Under the pieces are notes generated by a model. It made no database searches and had not been told where the DNA came from. It saw only the letters and a program-made list of their open reading frames with translations. The position numbers were made by a program, and so were the translations under genes. DNA of 64,000 nucleotides, taken from positions 1-64,000 of the forward strand of contig JAUNOP010000007.1 of assembly GCA_030537135.1 (NCBI GenBank), written 5' to 3'. This DNA comes from Eubacteriales bacterium (lineage in GTDB: Bacteria; Bacillota; Clostridia; Lachnospirales; Lachnospiraceae). Shown in pieces: positions 55,227 to 63,353 of this stretch (the stretch's first letter is position 1; each line of letters starts with the position of its first letter).

Positions 55227-55970
55227 TTATAGCATGTTTGAAGATGCGGGGCAAGGAAGAAAATAGGAATCCAGGTCAGGGCAGAACTCCCTAAGCCGCT
55301 TGTGCAGGGCAAAAAAATCAGGAATTCTAAGAGAGGGTTCTGGAAGACAGCAGTCATGAATAAGAGTGAGGAAGTCGGCAGATAGTGAGGCTCCTCCCAG
55401 GCAGGCGAGGGTTTTGCCGAGAGCATAGATGTCAGAGCAGGGGAAGAGATGGCCCTGGTATTGCTCTGGAGGTGCAAAGCCCCTGGTTCCGAAGAGGCGC
55501 TTTCTTTTGCTGACACCCTGCACAGCACTTCCAAGGTCAATGAGAAAGGGCTGACCAAAGGAGGAGAGAAGAAGATTGGAGGGCTTTATATCGCCGTGAA
55601 GAACAGGGGGATTTTGGCTGTGCAGATATTCCATCACACTGCAAAGACGCAGAGAAAAGGCGATGAGCCATTTTTCGGGGAGAGAGCCGTTCTTTTGAAA
55701 AAGCTGATCCAGGGTCTGGCCTGGAATATACTGAAGCACAAGAAAGACTGCCTCCTTCTCCTCTACAAGGTCAAAGATCTGGGGAAGAAGAGGATGCTCC
55801 AGCTTCTGGTAGAACATGGCTTCTGAGAAATTTTCTTTTGTGAGAAGCTTGATGATTCGGTTTTTTCCGAGAATAAGGTCTCGCGCCAGAAAAACATGGC
55901 TTTTTTCTGAAAAGCCAAGGCGTTCCACAAGGACATAGCGCTTTTGGATTTCTTTTCCAGGAAAATACAT
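55227..55970 (-). CDS. Soluble serine/threonine protein kinase, minimal
   Basis: A 247-residue kinase domain only, without membrane helix or PASTA repeats. The P-loop is degenerate (ERLGFSEKSHVFLARD), the ATP-binding Lys is in IIKLL, the catalytic loop is LHGDIKPSNLLL (HGD instead of HRD), the metal motif is DLG instead of DFG, and GTRGFAPPEQY is the activation-loop end. These changes are common in small Clostridia kinases of the HGDIKPSN kind, so it may be active. ATG 55970 follows GGAGG. The substrate may be a neighbour, the HAD or CPBP protein. Confidence 0.85.
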   Translation of the reverse strand: MYFPGKEIQKRYVLVERLGFSEKSHVFLARDLILGKNRIIKLLTKENFSEAMFYQKLEHPLLPQIFDLVEEKEAVFLVLQYIPGQTLDQLFQKNGSLPEKWLIAFSLRLCSVMEYLHSQNPPVLHGDIKPSNLLLSSFGQPFLIDLGSAVQGVSKRKRLFGTRGFAPPEQYQGHLFPCSDIYALGKTLACLGGASLSADFLTLIHDCCLPEPSLRIPDFFALHKRLREFCPDLDSYFLPCPASSNML

Positions 55971-56019
55971 AACAGCCTCCACTTATGATGTGCAGACAGC
56001 ACGAATTTGAAAGTTTTGC

Positions 56020-56047
56020 TTGCAATCTTATGGTTTTATGCTAAAAT
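56020..56047 (+). promoter_or_regulatory. Promoter of fabV
   Basis: TTGCAA (56020-56025), 16 bp, TAAAAT (56042-56047). The -10 overlaps the palindrome described next. Confidence 0.6.
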
Positions 56048-56068
56048 ATTTTGAGAGTCAAAATATTT
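56044..56068. promoter_or_regulatory. FabT-like palindromic operator
   Basis: AAATATTTTGA-GAG-TCAAAATATTT is a perfect 11 bp inverted repeat (56044-56068) whose core TTTGA-N3-TCAAA resembles FabT (MarR-type) sites controlling fatty-acid genes in Firmicutes. It covers the -10 of fabV. A second palindrome, TTTGGAAGT-AA-ACTTCCAAA (56081-56100), follows in the leader. Confidence 0.6.
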
Positions 56069-56144
56069 GAAAGGGAAAAGTTTGGAAGTAAACTTCCAAA
56101 TCTACCATTATTAACGCAGCAAGTGCGTCATGAAAGGAGAAATA

Positions 56145-57302
56145 ATGATCATACAACCAAAGGTTCGTGAATTTATCTGTACAACCGCACACCCGCTGGG
56201 CTGTGAGGAGACAGTTCTAAGGCAGGCCGTCTGTGCCGAGGGTTATGGAACAGTAAAGGGGCCAAAGAAGGTGCTGATTATCGGCGCTTCTACAGGCTAT
56301 GGACTTTCTGCCCGCATCGGCGCTCTTGTGAATCTGGATGCAGATACCCTGGGAATTATGTACGAGAAGGAGGCGTCTGGCAAGAGGACTGCAACAGCAG
56401 GCTGGTATAACACCAGAGCCTTTGAAAAAATGGCAGAGCAGAGAGGACGCTATGCCGGCTGTATTAATGGAGATGCTTTTTCCAGAGAGGTCAAGGAAGA
56501 GGCGGCTGCCCTGATTCGAGAGAATATGGGAAAGGCAGAGCTTGTTGTCTACAGTCTTGCAGCGCCCAGAAGAAAGGATGAGGACGGCACGGTGTGGAGT
56601 TCTGCACTCAAGACCGTGGGAGAGCCTTTTACAGAGAAAAGTCTGGATCTGCGCAATAATACGATCACAGAGAAAACCATTGCTCCTGCCTTAGAAGAGG
56701 AAATACTTGGAACTGTCAAGGTGATGGGAGGCGAGGATTGGGCAAGCTGGATAGATTTTCTGAAAAAAGAGGACGTTCTTGCAGAGAATGCAGTGACAAT
56801 CGCTTTCTCCTACATAGGACCTGAGATGACTTATCCGATTTACTATGACGGAACAATAGGAAGAGCCAAGAAGCACCTTCATAAAACTGCACAGGAAATC
56901 TGCATCGCTCATCCTGACGTGCAGGCCATTGTCTCTGTGAACAAGGGGCTGGTGACGCAGGCAAGCGCTGCTATTCCGATTGTTCCCCTGTACCTCACTA
57001 TGCTCTATCGCGCAATGAAGAAAAGAGGAACCCATGAAGGCTGTCAGCAGCAGATGAGCCGTCTGTTTACGCAGAAAATGTTCGGAGAGGCGGGAATTGT
57101 GACAGACGAAAACCATTTGATTCGTATGGATGACTATGAGCTTGAGGAAGGGCTTCAGAGGGAGCTTAGAGAATCCTGGAAAAAGGTGACGCCGGAAAAC
57201 CTCCGAGAGTATGCGGATATAGACGGCTATTGGGAGGATTTCTATCATATGTTTGGCTTTGGCTATGATAATATAGACTATACCAAGGACATTATGCCCT
57301 GA
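56145..57302 (+). CDS. fabV: Trans-2-enoyl-ACP/CoA reductase FabV
   Basis: A 385-residue NADH-dependent enoyl reductase that completes the fatty-acid elongation cycle; FabV enzymes resist triclosan. Seen: VLIIGASTGYGLSARIG (NAD-binding), YSLAAPRRKDEDGTVW, and the catalytic Y-X8-K in IYYDGTIGRAKKHLH, with the conserved FGFGYDNIDY near the end. ATG 56145 follows AAAGGAG; an in-frame ATG at 56130 is less well placed. It stands alone with a FabT-like operator in front. Confidence 0.95.
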   Translation: MIIQPKVREFICTTAHPLGCEETVLRQAVCAEGYGTVKGPKKVLIIGASTGYGLSARIGALVNLDADTLGIMYEKEASGKRTATAGWYNTRAFEKMAEQRGRYAGCINGDAFSREVKEEAAALIRENMGKAELVVYSLAAPRRKDEDGTVWSSALKTVGEPFTEKSLDLRNNTITEKTIAPALEEEILGTVKVMGGEDWASWIDFLKKEDVLAENAVTIAFSYIGPEMTYPIYYDGTIGRAKKHLHKTAQEICIAHPDVQAIVSVNKGLVTQASAAIPIVPLYLTMLYRAMKKRGTHEGCQQQMSRLFTQKMFGEAGIVTDENHLIRMDDYELEEGLQRELRESWKKVTPENLREYADIDGYWEDFYHMFGFGYDNIDYTKDIMP

Positions 57303-57333
57303 TTTACAAAAAACAAGACCTCTCTTTCTTAAA

Positions 57334-57396
57334 CGTATCAAGCAAGTAGCGAAGCGGCCATCGTACCCTGTGGGTATTGTGAATTTCCGCTTGACT
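57334..57396. repeat. CAAGTAGCGAAGCGG repeat, copy 2 (long form)
   Basis: CGTATCAAGCAAGTAGCGAA then GCGGCCATCG, an inner TACCC/GGGTA hairpin, and a closing TTCCGCTTGACT. It differs from the short form at 5571 by this inner insertion. Confidence 0.8.
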
Positions 57397-57447
57397 AAAA
57401 AGAATCCGTGCAGCATTGCCTCTGGGACATTTCTGCCGGATTCTTTT
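57397..57447 (+). terminator. Terminator between two repeat copies, after fabV
   Basis: AAAAAGAATCCGTGCAG (57397-57413) pairs with CTGCCGGATTCTTTT (57433-57447) with one bulge, ending in T residues. The 277 bp fabV/DUF1292 gap consists of this and the two flanking repeats. Confidence 0.7.
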
Positions 57448-57457
57448 GTATTCTTAG

Positions 57458-57520
57458 CGTATCAAGCAAGTAGCGAAGCGGCCATCGTACCCTGTGGGTA
57501 TTGCGAATATCCGCCTGACT
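57458..57520. repeat. CAAGTAGCGAAGCGG repeat, copy 3 (long form)
   Basis: Nearly identical to 57334-57396 in direct orientation, 124 bp further on, with closing ATATCCGCCTGACT. Confidence 0.8.
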
Positions 57521-57579
57521 ATACGGAAGGGCTGTGAACACAGTGGCCTTATCTTGTCTTGGTGCAGAGCATCTGTTTT

Positions 57580-57990
57580 TTATTCCAGGGGAACATTATT
57601 TGCCTCATCTTCTCTTGCCTGCTCCATTACCTGGTTAAACCGCTCGGCAGCAGCCTCGTATTCCTCATCATCCTCGATATTGTCCAGCATGGGGTCTCCG
57701 GCGGGCGTTCTGGTGAATTTATAGAGGTACACCTCCCCACCCTGGGGTTCGCCGTTCTCGTCCAGTGGAAGCACGGCAATATATTCGTTTGCCTCCACAG
57801 AATACACAGTCAGAATTGCACATACGACCTCTGTATCATCATCCATAGTCAGAGTAATGGTGTTTGGAAGACCGCCTCCTGCACTCTGGCAGTCGCAGCC
57901 GCAGGAAGAGCAGTCGCTGGAGCAGCTTCCGTCGCCGCAGGAGCCCATCCCGCAGCTTCCCATCTCATCAAAGGTTCCCATATCGCTCAT
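57580..57990 (-). CDS. DUF1292 protein with Cys/Gly-rich N-terminus
   Basis: A 136-residue protein. The C-terminal ~95 residues are a DUF1292 domain (NTITLTMDDDTEVVCAILTVY, EYIAVLPLDENGEPQGGEVYLYKF, an acidic tail). Before it sits a stretch at ~12-35 with seven cysteines spaced by Gly and Ser (GSCGMGSCGDGSC then SDCSSCGCDC), which could bind metal or be a modified peptide segment. Normal DUF1292 proteins of ~90 residues lack it. The ATG is preceded by a weak GAGGATAATTTT. Confidence 0.82.
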   Translation of the reverse strand: MSDMGTFDEMGSCGMGSCGDGSCSSDCSSCGCDCQSAGGGLPNTITLTMDDDTEVVCAILTVYSVEANEYIAVLPLDENGEPQGGEVYLYKFTRTPAGDPMLDNIEDDEEYEAAAERFNQVMEQAREDEANNVPLE

Positions 57991-58082
57991 AAAATTATCC
58001 TCGCTTTTGTTTTTTTATTATGTGATACAGTCTATCAGAAAACGCTGAAAAAAGCAACGCTATAGCATCAGAAAATACAGTG

Positions 58083-58093
58083 GTTACTGTTCA
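58083..58093 (-). repeat. TGAACAGTAAC repeat end
   Basis: GTTACTGTTCA matches the 12 bp terminal repeat of the 17002-17146 element, in the gap between the DUF1292 gene and pepT. The rest of that ~270 bp gap shows nothing further. Confidence 0.45.
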
Positions 58094-58259
58094 TTGCGTT
58101 CACAGCAACATTTTGTTTATCGCACAATGGAAGGTTGCTATTTTTCGGAAATTTTGTTATTGTGAATAGAGACAACACTGGAGAGCAAAAGGTACTTTGA
58201 CGTTACTGTCTGCATTCTCCAAAAATACCAAAAAATATCATGCAGAAAGGAAAACAGAA

Positions 58260-59483
58260 ATGAAGGTTCAGGACAGATTTATCAGATATGCGAAAATACT
58301 GACGCCAAGCAATGAAGAAAGCACCACAGTTCCCACCACTAAATGCCAGTTTCAGCTTGCCAAGCTTCTGGCAGAGGAAATGAGAGAGATGGGGATACAG
58401 GACGTGCGGGTGGATGAGAACTGCTATGTGTATGGAATGATTCCCCCGACTCCTGGCTTTGAGGACAAAGCAAGCCTTGGCTTTATCGCCCACATGGATA
58501 CGGTTTCTGAATTTACAGACCATCCGGTGCAGCCGATATTTCATGAAGATTATGACGGAGAGGATCTGCCCCTTGGAGAGAGCGGAAGAATTCTGGAAAA
58601 CAGGCTTTTTCCTCATCTGAAGGGCCTGAAGGGCCGCACTTTGATTACGAGCGATGGCCGCACGATTCTTGGAGCAGACGACAAGGCTGGGATTGCCGCT
58701 ATTTTGACCATGGCAGAGGAGGTTTTGAAGGGAGAGTCTGCGCATGGAAAAATCTGCATTGGTTTTACGCCGGACGAGGAGGTCGGCTCAGGGGCAGATC
58801 ACTTTGATGTGGAGCATTTTGGAGCAGACTTTGCCTATACTGTGGATGGAGGCCCTGAGGGAGAAATTCAATATGAAAATTTCAATGCTTCCTCTGTGTC
58901 CGTGGAGATAAAGGGCTTTAATATCCATCCGGGAGAAGCAAAGGATACCATGATAAACGCTGTTCTGGTGGGAATGGAATTCAACGACCTGCTTCCCAAA
59001 GGAGAGACGCCCAGGGATACCAAAGGGTATGAGGGCTTTTTTCATTTGACCCATATGGAAGGCTCTGTGGAGAAGGCTGTTCTCTCCTACATTATTCGCG
59101 ACCATGACAAGGAGAACTTTGCACAGCGCGAGGAGGCTATGAGAAGAGCGGCCAGAATCGTGAATGATAAGTACGGAGCAGGAACCTTGAACCTTACCAT
59201 CAAGGAATCCTATCAGAATATGTCAGAGAAAATCAAGCCCTGCTTTCACCTGATTGAAAACGCAATGGAAGCCGCCAGAAAGGTGGGAGTAGAGCCTCTG
59301 GTGGTGCCGATTCGCGGAGGTACGGACGGCGCAAGACTGAGCTTTATGGGACTTCCCTGCCCGAATCTTGGAACCGGCGGACATGCCTTCCACGGTCCCT
59401 GGGAGCATATTACTGTAGAGGGAATGGAGGCTGTCACCAGAATGCTGGGAGAAATTGTAAAAATATATGCAGAGAGGGATTGA
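58260..59483 (+). CDS. pepT: Peptidase T (tripeptide aminopeptidase)
   Basis: A 407-residue M20B zinc peptidase removing the N-terminal residue of tripeptides in the cytoplasm. IAHMDTVSEF holds the first zinc ligand, RTILGADDKAGIAAI the bridging Asp, FTPDEEVGSGADHFD the catalytic Glu pair, TVDGGPEGEIQYENFNA the next ligand and GTGGHAFHGPWEHI the final His. ATG 58260 behind AAAGGA is used; the frame opening at 58197 adds an unlikely extension. Confidence 0.95.
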   Translation: MKVQDRFIRYAKILTPSNEESTTVPTTKCQFQLAKLLAEEMREMGIQDVRVDENCYVYGMIPPTPGFEDKASLGFIAHMDTVSEFTDHPVQPIFHEDYDGEDLPLGESGRILENRLFPHLKGLKGRTLITSDGRTILGADDKAGIAAILTMAEEVLKGESAHGKICIGFTPDEEVGSGADHFDVEHFGADFAYTVDGGPEGEIQYENFNASSVSVEIKGFNIHPGEAKDTMINAVLVGMEFNDLLPKGETPRDTKGYEGFFHLTHMEGSVEKAVLSYIIRDHDKENFAQREEAMRRAARIVNDKYGAGTLNLTIKESYQNMSEKIKPCFHLIENAMEAARKVGVEPLVVPIRGGTDGARLSFMGLPCPNLGTGGHAFHGPWEHITVEGMEAVTRMLGEIVKIYAERD

Positions 59484-59515
59484 ACACTTTACGTGCGACT
59501 ATTTTGCAAGTAGTA

Positions 59516-59537
59516 ACAAGATTGCTAATAATCTTGT
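59516..59537 (+). terminator. Short hairpin after pepT
   Basis: ACAAGATT (59516-59523) and AATCTTGT (59530-59537) form an 8 bp stem with a 6 nt loop, 33 bp past the pepT stop, without a T-run. Confidence 0.45.
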
Positions 59538-59556
59538 GGATTTAGACAAAAATGTT

Positions 59557-59684
59557 TTGCAATTTGCACATAAGACACGTATAATAAAAATAAGATGTAG
59601 ACGTCAGTGATATTGTCAGGCTGCAGCTTGGCCATGTGTGAGATTGCTGAAACAAGGACCGGTAATGGAATCTTATTTTTTTCG
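59557..59684 (+). ncRNA. Possible small structured RNA or leader upstream of exoIII
   Basis: TTGCAA (59557-59562), 17 bp, TATAAT (59580-59585) is a good promoter. AAAAATAAGAT (59586-59596) and ATCTTATTTTT (59670-59680) are perfect inverted repeats bounding ~75 bp with no ORF and ending in a T-run, so a short transcript of about 90 nt is possible. I could not match it to a known riboswitch or RNA family. Confidence 0.35.
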
Positions 59685-59696
59685 GCAATTTACAAG

Positions 59697-59734
59697 GCTC
59701 CTCCCACCGCCTAAAGGCAATGGGGGTGGCCTGC
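59697..59734 (+). promoter_or_regulatory. Imperfect hairpin in the exoIII leader
   Basis: GGCTCCTCCCACCGCC and GGCAATGGGGGTGGCC face each other across TAAA with a few mismatches, about 20 bp before the exoIII ATG. Confidence 0.4.
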
Positions 59735-59756
59735 GAGAAACGAAAGGACTTTATTT

Positions 59757-60518
59757 ATGAAAATGATATCATGGAATGTAAATGGAATCCGGGCATGTCT
59801 GACCAAGGGCTTTGAAGAGCATTTTCAGGAGCTGGATGCAGATATTTTCTGTCTCCAGGAAACAAAATGTCAGGAAAACCAGGTCACACTGGAGCTTCCT
59901 GGGTATTTCCAGTACTGGAATTATGCCAATCGGAGAGGCTATTCCGGGACAGCGATTTTTACCAGAAGGCAGCCTTTGCACGTAACCTATGGGATGGGAA
60001 TGGAAGAGCATGATAAGGAGGGACGGCTGATTACTCTGGAGTTTGAGGATTTCTATTTTTTGACTGTTTATACTCCAAATTCTCAGGACGGACTTCGGCG
60101 TCTGGCTTACCGCATGGAATGGGAGAGCGCTTTCCTTGCCTATCTGAACAAGCTCAGGGAGAGAAAGCCGGTGATTGTGTGCGGAGATTTGAATGTGGCG
60201 CACCAGGAAATTGATTTAAAAAATCCAAAGACAAACCGCAAAAATGCAGGCTTTACAGACGAGGAGAGAGACTGCCTTACCAGACTTCTGAAAAGCGGCT
60301 TTATTGACACCTTTCGGTATTTTTATCCTGACACAGAAGGAGTTTATTCCTGGTGGTCCTATCGCTTTAAGGCGCGAGAGAAGAACGCAGGCTGGAGAAT
60401 CGACTATTTTCTGGCGTCAGAGGAACTGAAAGGCAGTCTTTCAGGCGCTAAAATTCATACCGAAATCATGGGGTCTGACCATTGTCCGATAGAGCTGGAG
60501 ATAAGAACAGTATCATAA
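59757..60518 (+). CDS. exoA: Exodeoxyribonuclease III (AP endonuclease)
   Basis: A 253-residue Mg-dependent AP endonuclease/3' exonuclease of the Xth/ExoA family for base-excision repair. SWNVNGIRACLTKGF, LQETKCQ (metal Glu), VYTPNSQDGLRRLAYR (catalytic Tyr), VCGDLNVAHQEIDL (Asp, Asn), GWRIDYFLASEEL and GSDHCPIELEI (catalytic His) cover the whole active site. It overlaps no neighbour and precedes the GH13 gene by 53 bp. Confidence 0.96.
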   Translation: MKMISWNVNGIRACLTKGFEEHFQELDADIFCLQETKCQENQVTLELPGYFQYWNYANRRGYSGTAIFTRRQPLHVTYGMGMEEHDKEGRLITLEFEDFYFLTVYTPNSQDGLRRLAYRMEWESAFLAYLNKLRERKPVIVCGDLNVAHQEIDLKNPKTNRKNAGFTDEERDCLTRLLKSGFIDTFRYFYPDTEGVYSWWSYRFKAREKNAGWRIDYFLASEELKGSLSGAKIHTEIMGSDHCPIELEIRTVS

Positions 60519-60571
60519 GCGGTCATCATTTACAAAGCAATATTGTACAGAAAAAAGAAAGGAAGAATCCT

Positions 60572-62434
60572 ATGTCTATCATAAAAAAACAGAAGACAGA
60601 GCTGGATTATTCCAGGCTTCTGGGAGTTCACCGAAAGGGAAAGGAATACAGATTCGCTGTTTCTGTTCCTGACGGTGAGGAAGCCTTCCTTTTATTGTAT
60701 GAAGGGGGAAGAGAACCTTCAGAGGAGATTCCTCTTCCCGTACAGGAGAGGGAGGGAAGTGTGGCTGTTGTCGGACTTGAGGGTCTTGACGCAGAAAAAC
60801 ATCAGTATAATTACAAAATTGGGGGAAGGGTTGTGCAGGACCCTTATGCTGAGGGAATTCAAGGTCTGGAAAGGTTCGGAGAGACGCCAGAGAGCGATCC
60901 TCATGCCATCCGCTGTATGCTCAAAAAAGCAGATAGATACGACTGGGAGGAGGATAAGCCTCTGAACCTTCCGTATGAGGAGATGATTCTCTATAAGCTT
61001 CATGTGCGGGGCTTTACCAAGCAGGCGGCAGTGAGACGTAAGGGAACCTTTGCAGGACTTCAGGAAATGCTGCCCTATCTGAAGGAACTGGGGGTAAATG
61101 CTCTGGAGCTGATGCCAGCCTATGAATTTGCAGAGCTTCCGCAAAAGCAGGAGCTTACAGACTTTGTGGTTTCTCGCCTGGATACAGAGAAAGTCAATTA
61201 CTGGGGCTATACAGAGGGCTTTTATTTTAGTCCCAAGCGTTCCTATTGCTATGGGAAAAATCCTACAAAGGAGGTTCGGGATCTTATAAAGGCGCTTCAC
61301 AGGGAAGGAATGGAATGCATCATGGAGTTTTTCTTTCCTTATGGGGTCAGTCAGCTTCTGGTGCTGGACGCCTTGAGATACTGGAGAAAAGAGTATCATA
61401 TAGATGGCTTTCATCTTCTGGGAGACGGCATTCCCATGGACCTGGTGATAAAGGATCCCCTCTTAAGTACCTGTAAGCTCTTGTTTACAGGCTTTGACGC
61501 GGGCAGGATTTATGAGGGAAAAATACCGAAAAGACGCACACTCGGAGAGTATAATATGGGCTTCCAGCAGGATATGAGGCGCTTCTTAAAGAGCGACGAC
61601 AATATGCTGCAGGGCGCTTTGTACAGAATCAAGAGAAATCCCTCAACCCATGGAGTCATCAACTACATGACCAGTCAGGACGGGTTTACCCTGAACGACA
61701 TGGTGACATATAATGGCAAGCATAATGAGGACAACGGCTTTAGAAACAGAGACGGAATCGTGGAAAATCATTCCTGGAACTGCGGTCTTGAGGGCTTTAC
61801 CAAGAGAAAGCTGGTTCTGGAAATCCGGCAGAGGCAGATGAAAAACGCCTTTCTTCTGATGCTGCTCAGTCAGGGAACTCCTATGCTCTACGCAGGGGAT
61901 GAGATTGCCAATTCTCAGGATGGCAACAACAATGCCTGGTGTCAGGACAATCCCACAGGGTGGGTAAACTGGCGAAACTTAAGAAGGAACAGAAAGCTTC
62001 TGGAATTTGTGAAAAACGCTATTGCCTTCCGCAGAGAACACCCCATGCTGCACGCGCCCACAGAACTCAAAAGCGTGGATTATAAGGCAATGGGATGCCC
62101 GGACGTCTCGATTCACAGCGAAAAAGCGTGGTATGTGGATTTTGAGGATAACAGTCACAGCATTGGCATCATGTATGCGGGCTCCTATGCAGGAGAGGAA
62201 GGCTTTCTTTATATTGCCTATAACTTTGACTGGGAGGAGACCGAGCTGGCTCTTCCGAACCTGGCGGGAGGAATGACGTGGAGACTTGTGGCGGACACAA
62301 GTCTTGATGAAAGCTTCCTGAAAATGCCGGGAAAGGTGGAAAATCAGAGAAAGATATCCATCAAGCCGCGCACTATGATGATTTTGCAGGGAAAAGCAGG
62401 GGTGAAAAAGGATGCATCCGTGGAAACACTTTAA
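60572..62434 (+). CDS. GH13-family protein (debranching-enzyme-like), probably inactive
   Basis: A 620-residue cytoplasmic protein with the GlgX/pullulanase layout: N-terminal CBM48-like domain (~30-110), a TIM barrel, and a C-terminal beta domain. Conserved stretches include MILYKLHVRGFTKQ, TSQDGFTLNDMVTYNGKHNEDNG and QGTPMLYAGDEIANSQDGNNNAWCQDN. The catalytic regions are altered: region I is EFFFPYG, region II is DGFHLLGDG (~278-286) where G-F-R-x-D is expected, and region III is LLFTGFD (~304-310) without the acid Glu; only the region IV Asp remains. It may be a glycogen-binding or regulatory relative. ATG 60572 follows AAAGGA. Confidence 0.85.
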   Translation: MSIIKKQKTELDYSRLLGVHRKGKEYRFAVSVPDGEEAFLLLYEGGREPSEEIPLPVQEREGSVAVVGLEGLDAEKHQYNYKIGGRVVQDPYAEGIQGLERFGETPESDPHAIRCMLKKADRYDWEEDKPLNLPYEEMILYKLHVRGFTKQAAVRRKGTFAGLQEMLPYLKELGVNALELMPAYEFAELPQKQELTDFVVSRLDTEKVNYWGYTEGFYFSPKRSYCYGKNPTKEVRDLIKALHREGMECIMEFFFPYGVSQLLVLDALRYWRKEYHIDGFHLLGDGIPMDLVIKDPLLSTCKLLFTGFDAGRIYEGKIPKRRTLGEYNMGFQQDMRRFLKSDDNMLQGALYRIKRNPSTHGVINYMTSQDGFTLNDMVTYNGKHNEDNGFRNRDGIVENHSWNCGLEGFTKRKLVLEIRQRQMKNAFLLMLLSQGTPMLYAGDEIANSQDGNNNAWCQDNPTGWVNWRNLRRNRKLLEFVKNAIAFRREHPMLHAPTELKSVDYKAMGCPDVSIHSEKAWYVDFEDNSHSIGIMYAGSYAGEEGFLYIAYNFDWEETELALPNLAGGMTWRLVADTSLDESFLKMPGKVENQRKISIKPRTMMILQGKAGVKKDASVETL

Positions 62435-62948
62435 AACCATTACCCGTCATAAGCTCATGGTGATGCACTATTGCTTTCGCATGGGACTTTATAAGCAGGG
62501 ACTTTTGCACGATATGTCCAAATATTCGCCAGCAGAATTTCTGGTGGGCTGCCGGTATTATCAGGGAACAAGAAGTCCGAACAATGCGGAGAGGGAAGCA
62601 ACAGGCGTATCCATGGCATGGCTGCATCACAAAGGAAGAAACAAGCACCACTTTGAGCATTGGGTGGATTATAGTCTGGACGGCGAGCATGTGATTATGG
62701 GAGCCAGAATGCCCAGAAAATATGTGGCTGAAATGCTGGCAGATAGGATTTCAGCATCCAGAAATTACATGGGAGAAAAGTATGATCGCCATCAGCCGCT
62801 GGCCTATTATCTGAAAAGCAAGGAAAAGCTGTGGTTTATCCATCCTGAGACAAAGAGAGAGCTGGAGGCGCTGCTTCGGATGCTGAGCGATCACGGTGAG
62901 GAGCGCACGCTTCGATATGTGAAAAATGTGTATTTAAAGAAAAAATAA
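62412..62948 (+). CDS. DUF5662 family protein
   Basis: A 178-residue protein beginning HPWKHFKTITRHKLMVMHYC with LLHDMSKYSPAEF, WLHHKGRNKHHFEHW, MPRKYVAEMLADRISASRNYMG and HPETKRELEALL, the histidine-rich pattern of DUF5662. The His-Asp and His-His pairs resemble an HD-type metal site, so a phosphohydrolase is possible but unproven. Its ATG lies 23 bp inside the end of the GH13 gene, so the two are translationally coupled. Confidence 0.85.
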   Translation: MHPWKHFKTITRHKLMVMHYCFRMGLYKQGLLHDMSKYSPAEFLVGCRYYQGTRSPNNAEREATGVSMAWLHHKGRNKHHFEHWVDYSLDGEHVIMGARMPRKYVAEMLADRISASRNYMGEKYDRHQPLAYYLKSKEKLWFIHPETKRELEALLRMLSDHGEERTLRYVKNVYLKKK

Positions 62949-62991
62949 GGCTGCGGTTTGAAAAAAGCAATCGCAGCACAGGGCAAAGAGG

Positions 62992-63032
62992 CCGGTTTTT
63001 GCAGAGAGGGGGCTGCAAAACCGGTTTTTTTT
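62992..63032 (+). terminator. Rho-independent terminator
   Basis: CCGGTTTTTGCAG pairs with CTGCAAAACCGG (63013-63024), followed by eight T. A smaller stem, GCTGCG/CGCAGC (62950-62977), precedes it. Confidence 0.9.
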
Positions 63033-63035
63033 GAA

Positions 63036-63080
63036 CGTATCAAGCAAGTAGCGAAGCGGATTGCGAATATCCGTTTGATC
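63036..63080. repeat. CAAGTAGCGAAGCGG repeat, copy 4 (short form)
   Basis: CGTATCAAGCAAGTAGCGAA then GCGGATTGCGAATATCCG and TTTGATC, directly after the terminator. It lacks the inner insertion of copies 2 and 3. Confidence 0.8.
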
Positions 63081-63231
63081 TAAGATAAGCATCCCTCGCT
63101 TCAAGTGGGTGAAGTATTAAGCAGTGTGCAGTATACATACGTTTATCCGCAATAAATGGAAAAAATCTGCAAAATATTGTGTTTTCTTCTTGCCTTTTAC
63201 CATGGTACTATGTTAAAGTAGAGTCTACGGT

Positions 63232-63260
63232 AATCAGCAGAGAACTTCTCTTTGCTGATT
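63232..63260 (+). promoter_or_regulatory. Hairpin in the leader of the symporter gene
   Basis: AATCAGCAGAGA (63232-63243) and TCTTTGCTGATT (63249-63260) pair with one mismatch around a 5 nt loop, ~95 bp before the start codon. It might be a regulatory leader; the remaining ~200 bp on either side show nothing clear. Confidence 0.5.
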
Positions 63261-63353
63261 TCCAGGGAACAGGAGCCGCTTACATTTGAACCTTTGATTG
63301 TGACGCTTACTGTCCAGACAAAAAAAATCTACATAAATGAGGAGGAGATTATT

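Noticed and set aside
59586..59680. SRP RNA, 6S RNA or a known riboswitch
   Set aside because: The conserved SRP tetraloop/GGAAG core and the cores of TPP, FMN, THF, ZTP, glycine and c-di-GMP riboswitches are not recognisable.
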